Source: CAVRTM01 sp963696105 (lineage in GTDB: Bacteria; Actinomycetota; Actinomycetes; Actinomycetales; Dermatophilaceae). Taken from it: DNA of 64,000 nt. How positions within the stretch are numbered: position 1 is the stretch's first letter; each line of letters starts with the position of its first letter. Positions 50,588-57,452 of the stretch are shown here, in pieces. The position numbers and the translations under genes were made by a program. The stretch spans positions 434,001-498,000 of the forward strand of contig CAVOIP010000002.1 of NCBI GenBank assembly GCA_963696105.1. The letters are read 5' to 3'. The notes under the pieces were generated by a model, which saw only the letters and a list, made by a program, of their open reading frames with translations, ran no database searches and had not been told where the DNA came from.

Positions 50588-51883
50588 TCAGTCCTCGTCG
50601 GTCCGCTCGCGCAGGAACTGCTCGAACTCGGCACCGATCTCATCGGCGCTCGGCAGCTCGCTGACGTCCGTGGCGAGCAGGCTCGGCTTCTCGCGGCCCT
50701 CCATGTAGGTGTCGTACTGGCGCTCGAGGGCCTCCACGACGCGGCTGACCTCTTCGGAGCCGGCGACCTCACGGGCGATCTCGGCCCGGTTGAGCCCGGC
50801 CGTCGCCGCGAGGTCCGCGGTCGGGATGCCCAGGCCGGTCGCGGCGATGAACGACTGGAGCCCCCGCAGGGCGGCATCGGCGAACTCGGACTGCGCCAGG
50901 TAGTGCGGCACGTGGACCGCGAACCCCACCGCGTCGTGGCCGCTCTCGCCGAGCCGCAGCTGCAGCAGCGCGCTGACGCTGCCCGGCACCTGGATGGTGC
51001 CGAACACCGCGCCGTCGTTGCTGCTGATCAGGCGCGGGTCGGTCGCGTGGGCGCTCTGCCCGATCGGGCGGGTGTGTGGCACCGCCATCGGGATGCCGTG
51101 GACGCTCACGGTCAAGGTCACCCCGAAGGCCTGCACCAGCTGGCGCACGGCCTCCACGACGCGCTCCCACTGGTAGTCCGGCTCCAGGCCGTCCAGCACC
51201 AGGAACGGCTCGCCGTCGCTGTCGATGACGCGGTAGAGCACGAGCGAGGGGTCGCTGTAGCTGGACCAGCGGTCACGGTCGAAGGTCATCGCGGGGCGCC
51301 GCCCGCGGTAGTCGATCAGCTGGTCGACGTCGAAGGAGGCGACGACGGTGTGCTCGAGGGTGGCGAGGATGTGCTCGGTCATCAGTCGCTGGGTGTGCCC
51401 GGCGTCGACGAAGCCGCCGAGCGACACCAGGAGCACGGAGGCCCGCAGCTCGCGCAGGTCGGTATCGGTCTCGAAGGAGTACAGCTCGGCGGGGTCTTGC
51501 ACGGCAGGTCGCCTCTTCCTGGCAGGGATCGGAGGGTGTTCTCCGGTGCCAACGCCAGAAGGGGCGTGGGGATTCCGTGCCACGCCACGGTCCGTGGAAC
51601 GAGGCGGCCTCCCTTCAGTGGTGGTGGCCGCCGGTCGGGAGCCGACGTCCCCGCCCGGGCCGGTCACCACCGGCTCACCGGAGCGCGCCCGGTCGACCCG
51701 GGCTCGTTCCGCGGCGGTGGCGCCGGAGAGCGGCCCGTTCAGGGTCGCCGTACCGGGGGCGGTGTAGACGCGCCGGACCGGTGCGTCGCACGTCGGGCAC
51801 GACAGCGGCGCACTCGCCTCCTCCACGGCGCGCCGGAGGTCGAAGGGGCCGCACTGTGGGCAGCGGTACTCGTAGAGGGGCAT
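50588..51883 (-). CDS. FmdB zinc-ribbon fused in frame to PAC2-family protein
   Basis: One uninterrupted frame of 431 codons. Residues 1-45 are an FmdB-type zinc ribbon (MPLYEYRCPQCG with C8/C11 and CPTC at C29/C32), then TAPGTATLNGPL and a basic region similar to FmdB tails, then a low-complexity stretch. From about residue 128 (VQDPAELYSFETDTDL) it is a full PAC2 protein with LVSLGGFVDAGHTQRL, VLDGLEPDYQWERVVEAV and HVPHYLAQSEFADAAL, as in proteasome-assembly-chaperone-like actinobacterial proteins. A GTG at 51502 with AGGAAGAGG upstream gives a normal 304-residue PAC2 protein. FmdB genes normally follow fmdA, as here. Whether two proteins or one fusion is made is unclear; a lost stop codon or a sequence error between them is possible. 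Confidence 0.75.
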   Translation of the reverse strand: MPLYEYRCPQCGPFDLRRAVEEASAPLSCPTCDAPVRRVYTAPGTATLNGPLSGATAAERARVDRARSGEPVVTGPGGDVGSRPAATTTEGRPPRSTDRGVARNPHAPSGVGTGEHPPIPARKRRPAVQDPAELYSFETDTDLRELRASVLLVSLGGFVDAGHTQRLMTEHILATLEHTVVASFDVDQLIDYRGRRPAMTFDRDRWSSYSDPSLVLYRVIDSDGEPFLVLDGLEPDYQWERVVEAVRQLVQAFGVTLTVSVHGIPMAVPHTRPIGQSAHATDPRLISSNDGAVFGTIQVPGSVSALLQLRLGESGHDAVGFAVHVPHYLAQSEFADAALRGLQSFIAATGLGIPTADLAATAGLNRAEIAREVAGSEEVSRVVEALERQYDTYMEGREKPSLLATDVSELPSADEIGAEFEQFLRERTDED

Positions 51884-51912
51884 GTCGGGCCTCCGGGGTC
51901 GAAGAGGGGAAC

Positions 51913-51943
51913 GGGCCGGCCCGGCGTGCCGCCGGGCCGGCCC
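51913..51943 (-). terminator. Hairpin between fmdA and fmdB
   Basis: GGGCCGGCCCGGC (51913-51925) and its exact complement GCCGGGCCGGCCC (51931-51943) form a 13-bp stem with a 5-nt loop, 8 nt after the fmdA stop. It lies 30 nt before the fmdB start, so it could act as partial terminator or to protect the fmdA message. Confidence 0.7.
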
Positions 51944-51950
51944 CCGGACC

Positions 51951-53214
51951 TCACTCGGCGATCAGCTCGCGGCCGCCGCCGGCGCCGTCGGGCAGGATGT
52001 TGCGGTCGAAGATCGACAGCGGGATGCTCACCGACACCGCGCTGTTCGGGATGTCGACCACGCCGCCGATGCGGCCGTCGATCGGCGCCGCGCCCAGGAA
52101 CAGGTAGGCCTGCTCGAACGTCCAGTCCATCGCCGGCATCAGGTAGTTGATGGCGTTGAGGCAGGCCCGGCGGTAGGCGACCGTGGCGTTCATGTAGTAG
52201 TTGCGGCCGTCCTCGACGCTGATCCCCTCGAACGTCAGGAACTCCGAGTAGTTCGGGACCGACCCGGCCCGGCTTGAAGAACGGCATGTCGGTCTTGTAG
52301 CGGTCCATGCCGCCCTTGATCACGTCGAAGTGCAGGTCGATGTAGCCCGGCATCTCGATCGCGCCGCAGAAGGTGATCTCGCCGTCGCCCTGCCCGAAGT
52401 GCAGGTCGCCGATCGAGAACTTGCCACCGGACACGAACACGGGCATGTAGACCCGGCTGCCCACGCCGAGGTCCTTGATGTCGACGTTGCCGCCGTGCTC
52501 GCGCGGCGGAATGGTGCGGCACGCTTCCGCTGCGGCCCGCTTGAGGTCGTTGCCGCTCAGCGTGCCCAGCAGCGCGTCCTTGGGCTGCGGCGGCAGCGCC
52601 AGCGCCGGCACCTGCGGGGCGCCCGGCACGTCGCCGCCGTGCGCCGGGATGTCACCGGTGACCCGGTCGGGGTTCTGGTCGATCAGCGCCTGCTCCCGGC
52701 GGTTCCACTCGGCCAGCAGGTCTGCTGAGGGTGCACAGCCGAACAGGCCCGGGTGGGAGTTGCCGATGAAACGGACGCCGGGCACGTGCCGGGAGCTGGT
52801 CCAGACGCCGTCGAGGTCCCAGATGGCCTTGGACGCCCCGGGTGAGTAGTCGGTGAGGAACCCGCCGCCGTTCTCCTTGGAGAAGATTCCGGTGTAGCCC
52901 CAGGGCTGCTCGGCGAACGGACCGATGTCGACGATGTCCACCACGAGGATGTCACCGGGCTCGACGCCCTCGATGGCGAAGGGGCCGCTGAGCACGTGGC
53001 ACGGGTCGAGGTTCATGTCGCGGATGTCGTCCGCATCGTCGGTGTTGCGGACCTGGTCGTCGGTCCAGTCCTTGCACTCGATCCGGTACGTCGACCCCGG
53101 GCGCACCGTCGCCGCCGGCGGGATGTCGGGGTGCCAGCGGTTGTGGCCGGGCACGGTCTGCTGCGCCATCGGCACGCTCAGGTCGCGGTTGATCTCGAAG
53201 ATGACCTCGGGCAC
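51951..53214 (-). pseudogene. fmdA: Acetamidase/formamidase FmdA with one-base frameshift
   Basis: Enzyme of the FmdA/AmdA family hydrolysing formamide or acetamide to acid and ammonia. The frame from GTG 53214 (AAGGAG 7 nt upstream) covers about 317 residues with PGSTYRIECKDWTDDQ, SGPFAIEGVEPGDILVVDIVDIG (in parts), IGDLHFGQGDGEITFCGAIEMP and ends at MPFFKPG. There one extra G in CCGGGTCGG (about 52262-52273) shifts the frame; the second frame resumes PNYSEFLTFEGISVEDGRNYYMNATVAYRR (in parts) to RELIAE at 51951. Corrected length is about 420 residues, normal for the family. Nothing else is damaged, so an error in the sequence is likely. Confidence 0.85.
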
Positions 53215-53304
53215 GGGGAGCTCCTTCTGGTGGATGGAGGGTCTGGGTCGCTGATGTTCCGGTCAGCCGCACTCCCCGCCCCTGCACACCAGCTCGGCGT
53301 GGTC

Positions 53305-53358
53305 CCGCGGAGTGATTTCCTTCACCTAGAAAGTATTTCCGCGGACAGCAATGGTCAA
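53305..53358 (-). promoter_or_regulatory. fmdA promoter with flanking inverted repeat
   Basis: TTGACC (53358-53353) and TACTTT (53335-53330) are spaced 17 bp on the minus strand, a strong promoter for fmdA. CCGCGGA (53305-53311) and TCCGCGG (53338-53344) form an inverted repeat bracketing the -10 box and start site (near 53323), and GGAAATACTT / GGAAATCACT are repeated in the same direction between them. The layout suggests a regulator site; the AmiC-like and MarR proteins next door are natural candidates. Confidence 0.65.
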
Positions 53359-53386
53359 GGCTTCTGCGGGCTCCGTCATCGCGGCC

Positions 53387-54517
53387 CTAGAGGGTGGCGA
53401 TGACGTCGAACTCCAGGCCGTCGGCCCTCGCGAGGTACACCGGCTGCTCGAGGTGGTTGCCCCGCAGCCGCACCGGGCCGCGGGCCCCTTCGTAGCGCGC
53501 GGTGTCGGCGGCAGCACAGACCGACCTCACGTCGGTGGACCCCGCCCGGGTGACCAGCTCGGCCAGGAGGCGCAAGGCCTCGTAACACGACTCACCCGGG
53601 CTGTTCAGGGACGGTGCGTCGGCGCCGAAACGCCGGGTGAAGCGCGCGCCGAAGTCCAGGCTGCTCGGGGTGACCAGCGACTCGAAGTAGCCGGCGGCCG
53701 CGTAGACGCCACGCGTCGCGTCCGCACCCGAGGCGAGGAGCATGTCCTCGGTGATGAGCGGGCTGAGGCGACAACACCGCTCGTCCAGCCCGTACGCCGC
53801 GAACTGCCGGTTGAACTGCACCGCGTCCTGCCCGACGAGCAGCATCAGCACCGCGTCGGCGGCGCTGCGGTCGAACCGTTCCAGCGTCGCCCGGAAGTCG
53901 GCCGTCCCCAGCGGCACGAAGACCTCCTCGACCAGGTCGACGCCGCACTCGGCCAGGTAGTGACGCGCGCGGGCAGCCGACCGGCGCGGCCACACGTAGT
54001 CGTCCCCGACCACGGTCCAGCGCCGCACCCCCAGGCTCTCCACCAGCCAGCGGATCGCCGGGCGCAGCTGGAGGGCGGGTGTCTCCCCGGTCAGGAACAC
54101 CCCCGGCGTGTGCTCGCCCCCCTCGTAGAGGGCGCTGTAGACGTAGGGCACGTGCGGCGCGACGCAGGGAGCCAGCACCTCCCGCAGGGCCGAGAGGTGC
54201 CAGCCGGCCACCGCCTCGACCCGGCGCCCTCGCACCAGCTTCTGGACCTCCTCCGCCACCTGCACCGGGTCCCCGGACCCGTCCACCACGGTCAGCCGCA
54301 GCTCACGCCCGAGCACCCCGGGCCCGGCGTTGAGCTCCTCGGCCGCCAGCGTGGCGCACAGCTCCGACGACGGCCCGAGGATGCCTGCCGGGCCGTGCAG
54401 CGGGATGACGAGGGCCACGTCCAGGGGCTGGTCATGGCCACCGGCCGACGCGGCAGGCCGCACCGGAGCCGAAGCAGGCGTTCGTACCACATCGACCTCC
54501 CCGGGACGGACGGTCAC
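53387..54517 (-). CDS. AmiC-like amide/urea-type substrate-binding protein without signal peptide
   Basis: Periplasmic-binding-fold protein of 376 residues in the branched-chain amino acid/urea/amide binding family. Features: VALVIPLHGPAGILGPSSELCATLAAEELN (split, about 34-62), GVLGRELRLTVVDGSGDP, VAGWHLSALREVL, VPYVYSALYEGGEHTPGVF, and GYFESLVTPSSLDFGARF. The N-terminus (MTVRPGEVDVVRTPASA) is polar with no signal peptide or lipobox, so it is cytoplasmic. That fits an AmiC-type amide sensor rather than an importer; no permease or ATPase is encoded nearby. It lies 172 nt upstream of fmdA, same strand, and diverges from a MarR gene. Confidence 0.85.
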   Translation of the reverse strand: MTVRPGEVDVVRTPASAPVRPAASAGGHDQPLDVALVIPLHGPAGILGPSSELCATLAAEELNAGPGVLGRELRLTVVDGSGDPVQVAEEVQKLVRGRRVEAVAGWHLSALREVLAPCVAPHVPYVYSALYEGGEHTPGVFLTGETPALQLRPAIRWLVESLGVRRWTVVGDDYVWPRRSAARARHYLAECGVDLVEEVFVPLGTADFRATLERFDRSAADAVLMLLVGQDAVQFNRQFAAYGLDERCCRLSPLITEDMLLASGADATRGVYAAAGYFESLVTPSSLDFGARFTRRFGADAPSLNSPGESCYEALRLLAELVTRAGSTDVRSVCAAADTARYEGARGPVRLRGNHLEQPVYLARADGLEFDVIATL

Positions 54518-54577
54518 GCCGCGGGCGACACCCTGGCGTTACGGTGTCCTCAGTACTCCAGACGCCGGGAGCGCGCA

Positions 54578-55108
54578 ATGGTTCAGTCCGATGTGGACCC
54601 GGTCCTTCCCGACCTCCTCAGTCGGGTGGAGCGGGAGGTCACCCGTCGGCTCGCGGCCCTGCTCGCCGCCGAGGGGTGCACCATCGACGAGTGGCGGGTG
54701 CTGTCGCTGCTGGCCCGCACCGGAGGCCGGCCGATGACGGCGATCGCCCAGGCCACCTTGCTGCCTCCCCCGACGCTCACCAAACGGGTCGACCACATGG
54801 TCGCCGACGGCCTGGTGTACCGCCGGGTCGGCGTGGACGACCGCCGACGGGTGCTGGTGCTGCTGGCACCCCGTGGCCGCGTCGCCCACGACCGCCTCGC
54901 TCCCCTGGTGGCCCAGGAGCTGACGCACCTCGCCGACCAGGCACCCGGTGTCGATCTCGACATGCTGACCGGCCTGCTGGGCGAGCTGGTCGACGCTCTC
55001 GAGCAGGGCGCCCCGCCCGGGATCACGGCGCCTGACGCCGCGACGGTGCCGGGCCGGTCCCTGCAGGGTCCGTCCGTGCCGGCCGGAGGCGCACCCCGGG
55101 TCACCTGA
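54578..55108 (+). CDS. MarR family transcriptional regulator
   Basis: Winged-helix regulator of 176 residues. N-terminal dimer helix (VLPDLLSRVEREVTRRLAALL), then the wHTH domain: CTIDEWRVLSLLARTGGRPMTAIAQATLLPPPTLTKRVDHMVADGLVYRRVGVDDRRRVLVLL (in parts, about 38-100), ending with dimerisation helices and a Pro/Gly-rich tail. It diverges from the AmiC-like gene with only 60 nt between, so both promoters overlap there. In Mycobacterium smegmatis the acetamidase operon is controlled by an AmiC homologue together with a MarR-like AmiA, from memory; the same pairing here suggests repression of the amidase gene set. Confidence 0.9.
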   Translation: MVQSDVDPVLPDLLSRVEREVTRRLAALLAAEGCTIDEWRVLSLLARTGGRPMTAIAQATLLPPPTLTKRVDHMVADGLVYRRVGVDDRRRVLVLLAPRGRVAHDRLAPLVAQELTHLADQAPGVDLDMLTGLLGELVDALEQGAPPGITAPDAATVPGRSLQGPSVPAGGAPRVT

Positions 55109-55117
55109 GCCCCACGT

Positions 55118-55179
55118 TTGGCCCGGGCCGCGGTCTCGACGTACGCTGCTGGATGGAACGAAACTGTTTCGTCTCATCC
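55118..55179 (+). promoter_or_regulatory. tetR-MFS promoter and TetR operator
   Basis: TTGGCC (55118-55123) and TACGCT (55142-55147), 18 bp apart, form a promoter. Right after the -10 box is a palindrome: ACGAAAC-T-GTTTCGT (55158-55172) extended by GGATG (55151-55155) and CATCC (55175-55179), giving a 29-bp imperfect operator of the size and symmetry TetR dimers use. It covers the transcription start, so bound TetR would block the tetR-MFS operon. Confidence 0.8.
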
Positions 55180-55210
55180 AGCGCACCCGCCAGCCACCGG
55201 AGACCGGACC

Positions 55211-55849
55211 ATGCCTGACCCCACGACCTGTCGGCCCCGGATCGAGGGCGAGCGCGAGAGCGAGATCTTCGCCGCCGTGGTGGCGCTGCTCGTCGAGGCC
55301 GGCTACGACAAGCTGACCTTCGATGCCGTGGCCACCACCGTCCGGGCCGGCAAGGCCACGCTCTACCGGCGCTGGCCCACCAAGGCCGACCTGGTGCTGG
55401 ACGCGGTGGCCGACCAGCTCGCCGGCCCCGAGCCGCGGGCCGAGGACGACGACACCGGCTCCCTGCGCACCGACCTGCTCGCCCAGGCGTGCAGCCCCGG
55501 AGGCCTCTGCGACGACTTCCCCGCCGTGCTCGGCGCCCTCGTGCCGGCGATGCACCGCGACGCCGAGCTGTTCGCCGCGTTCCGGCGGCGGTTCGTCCAG
55601 CCCAAGCTCGACCGGGCGCTCGCCGCATTCGAGCGGGCCACGGAACGCGGAGAGGTCGGGGCGGACGCCGACCTCCACCTGCTGGCCAACCTGCTCCCGG
55701 CCATCTGCGTCCACGACATGTTCGTCTTCGACATCCACGCCACCCCCGAGCGCGTCGTCCACGTGCTGGACAGCGTCGTCCTGCCCGCAGCGCGCGCCAC
55801 CCTGGGCCACGAGCCGGCAGCACCGGCCGCGGTCCGCAAACTCCCGTGA
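55211..55849 (+). CDS. TetR family transcriptional regulator
   Basis: Drug- or metabolite-responsive repressor of 212 residues. N-terminal HTH: EIFAAVVALLVEAGYDKLTFDAVATTVRAGKATLYRRWPTKADLVLDAV (in parts, about 18-66). The C-terminal ligand domain is helical with CDDFPAVLGALVPAMHRD and ANLLPAICVHDMFVFD, suggesting the TetR_C_11/SACE_7040-type group. ATG at 55211 has GGAG about 10 nt upstream and is preferred over an upstream frame. It precedes the MFS gene by 32 nt; its stop lies in a triple 9-bp repeat CCCGTGAAC. It most likely represses both genes through the operator at 55151-55179. Confidence 0.92.
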   Translation: MPDPTTCRPRIEGERESEIFAAVVALLVEAGYDKLTFDAVATTVRAGKATLYRRWPTKADLVLDAVADQLAGPEPRAEDDDTGSLRTDLLAQACSPGGLCDDFPAVLGALVPAMHRDAELFAAFRRRFVQPKLDRALAAFERATERGEVGADADLHLLANLLPAICVHDMFVFDIHATPERVVHVLDSVVLPAARATLGHEPAAPAAVRKLP

Positions 55850-55881
55850 ACCCCGTGAACCCCGTGAAAGGACCGGACGCC

Positions 55882-57438
55882 ATGTCCACCACCACCGCCT
55901 CGACGGCGTCGCCGCCCGACCAGGACCCGGCCGCGCCCGCTCCGCGCGGCCTGGGCCTCGCCCTCGCCATCATCGGCGGCGCGCAGCTCATGATCGTGCT
56001 CGACGGCACGATCGTGAACATCGCCCTCCCGCACATCCAGACCGAGCTCGGCTTCAGCAACAGCAGCCTGTCCTGGGTCGTCAACGCCTATGCCCTCGCC
56101 CTCGGCAGCCTGCTGCTGCTCGGCGGCAGGCTCGGTGACATCCTCGGCCGGCGCACGATGTTCATCCTCGGCGTCTCGGTCTTCGCCGTCTTCTCGCTGC
56201 TCGGCGGTCTCGCCCAGAACGAGGCGATGATGATCGGCTCGCGCGTCCTGCAGGGTGTCGGGGCGGCCCTCGCCTCCCCCGCCGCGCTGGCCCTGATCAC
56301 CACGACGTTCCCCGCCGGCAAGGAGCGCAACCGCGCGATGGGCGTCTACGCCGCGATGTCCGGAGCCGGCGCGGCCGTGGGGCTCATCCTCGGCGGCGCG
56401 CTCACCGAGGTGAACTGGCGCTGGACCTTCTTCATCAACGTGCCGATCGGCCTGCTCGTCGCCCTCCTCGCCCCGCGCCACCTGAAGGAGTCGGAGCGGC
56501 AGCCCGGCCGGTTCGACCTCCCCGGGGCGTTCACCGGCACCCTCGGCCTGGTCGGCATCGTCTACGGCCTGACCCACGCGGCCGAGCCCAAGGCCGGGTG
56601 GCTCGACCCGGTCACCCTGGTCTCCCTGGTCGCCGGCGCCGTGCTGCTGACTGTGTTCGTCCTGATCGAGCGCCGCTCCGCGCACGCACTGCTGCCGATC
56701 CGGATCCTCGCCGACCGCACCCGCGGCGTCAGCCTGGCCGTCATGCTCATCGTCGGCGCGGGCATGTTCGCGATGTTCTACTTCCTCGGCCTCTACCTGC
56801 AGCAGGTGCTCGGCTACTCACCACTGAAGTCCGGCTTCGCCTTCCTGCCGTTCAGCGCCGGGATCGTCGCCGCCGCCACGCTGGCCTCGACCCTTGCCAG
56901 CAAGGTCGACCCGCGCTGGATCTCCGGTCCCGGGGCGCTGCTCGGCGCGGTGGGTATGTGGGGTTTCACGCACCTGACCGTCGACAGCACCTACGCCACC
57001 GGCCTGCTGCCCTGGATCCTGGTGCTGGCGTTCGGTCTCGGCCTGACGTTCGTGCCGCTGACGCTGACCGCCGTGGCCGGCGTCGACGACGAGGACTCCG
57101 GTGCCGGCTCCGCCGCGCTCAACACGGCCCAGCAGATCGGTGGCGCCATCGGCCTCGCCGCGCTGACCACCGTCTTCACCAGCGGGTTCAAGGACAAGGC
57201 CTCCGAGCTCACTGCCACGCTCCACCAGCAGGTACAGTCCGGCACGGTGGACCCGGCCCAGGCCAAGCAGGCTGGTCAGGCGATCGCCCTGCAGGCCCAG
57301 ACGTTCGGCTCCACGCAGGGCTTCATGGTCGGCGCGGGGCTCATCCTCGTCGGGGCGGTGCTGGTCTTCCTCGGCCTGAGCGTGAAGCACGAGGACCTCG
57401 CCGCGCGGGAGGCGGCGCACGGGGCCCACGTCGGCTGA
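55882..57438 (+). CDS. MFS efflux transporter (DHA2, EmrB/QacA type)
   Basis: Proton-driven drug exporter of 518 residues with 14 predicted membrane segments. Motif D1-like LDGTIVNIALPHIQ (about 40-53), motif A GGRLGDILGRRTMF (about 80-93), motif B SRVLQGVGAALASPAAL and motif C AMSGAGAAVGLILGGAL are visible. An Ala/Gln-rich cytosolic or extracellular loop (FKDKASELTATLHQQVQSG) sits before the last segment, as in DHA2 transporters. ATG 55882 follows AAAGGA. It is the second gene of the tetR operon, so induced export of a toxic compound is likely; the drug is unknown. Confidence 0.93.
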   Translation: MSTTTASTASPPDQDPAAPAPRGLGLALAIIGGAQLMIVLDGTIVNIALPHIQTELGFSNSSLSWVVNAYALALGSLLLLGGRLGDILGRRTMFILGVSVFAVFSLLGGLAQNEAMMIGSRVLQGVGAALASPAALALITTTFPAGKERNRAMGVYAAMSGAGAAVGLILGGALTEVNWRWTFFINVPIGLLVALLAPRHLKESERQPGRFDLPGAFTGTLGLVGIVYGLTHAAEPKAGWLDPVTLVSLVAGAVLLTVFVLIERRSAHALLPIRILADRTRGVSLAVMLIVGAGMFAMFYFLGLYLQQVLGYSPLKSGFAFLPFSAGIVAAATLASTLASKVDPRWISGPGALLGAVGMWGFTHLTVDSTYATGLLPWILVLAFGLGLTFVPLTLTAVAGVDDEDSGAGSAALNTAQQIGGAIGLAALTTVFTSGFKDKASELTATLHQQVQSGTVDPAQAKQAGQAIALQAQTFGSTQGFMVGAGLILVGAVLVFLGLSVKHEDLAAREAAHGAHVG

Positions 57439-57452
57439 GGTTGGGGGCGTGC

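Noticed and set aside
50358..50708. Possible small plus-strand membrane protein after the flavodoxin-like gene
   Set aside because: It runs through the terminator into the antisense of the PAC2 gene and has no good ribosome site.
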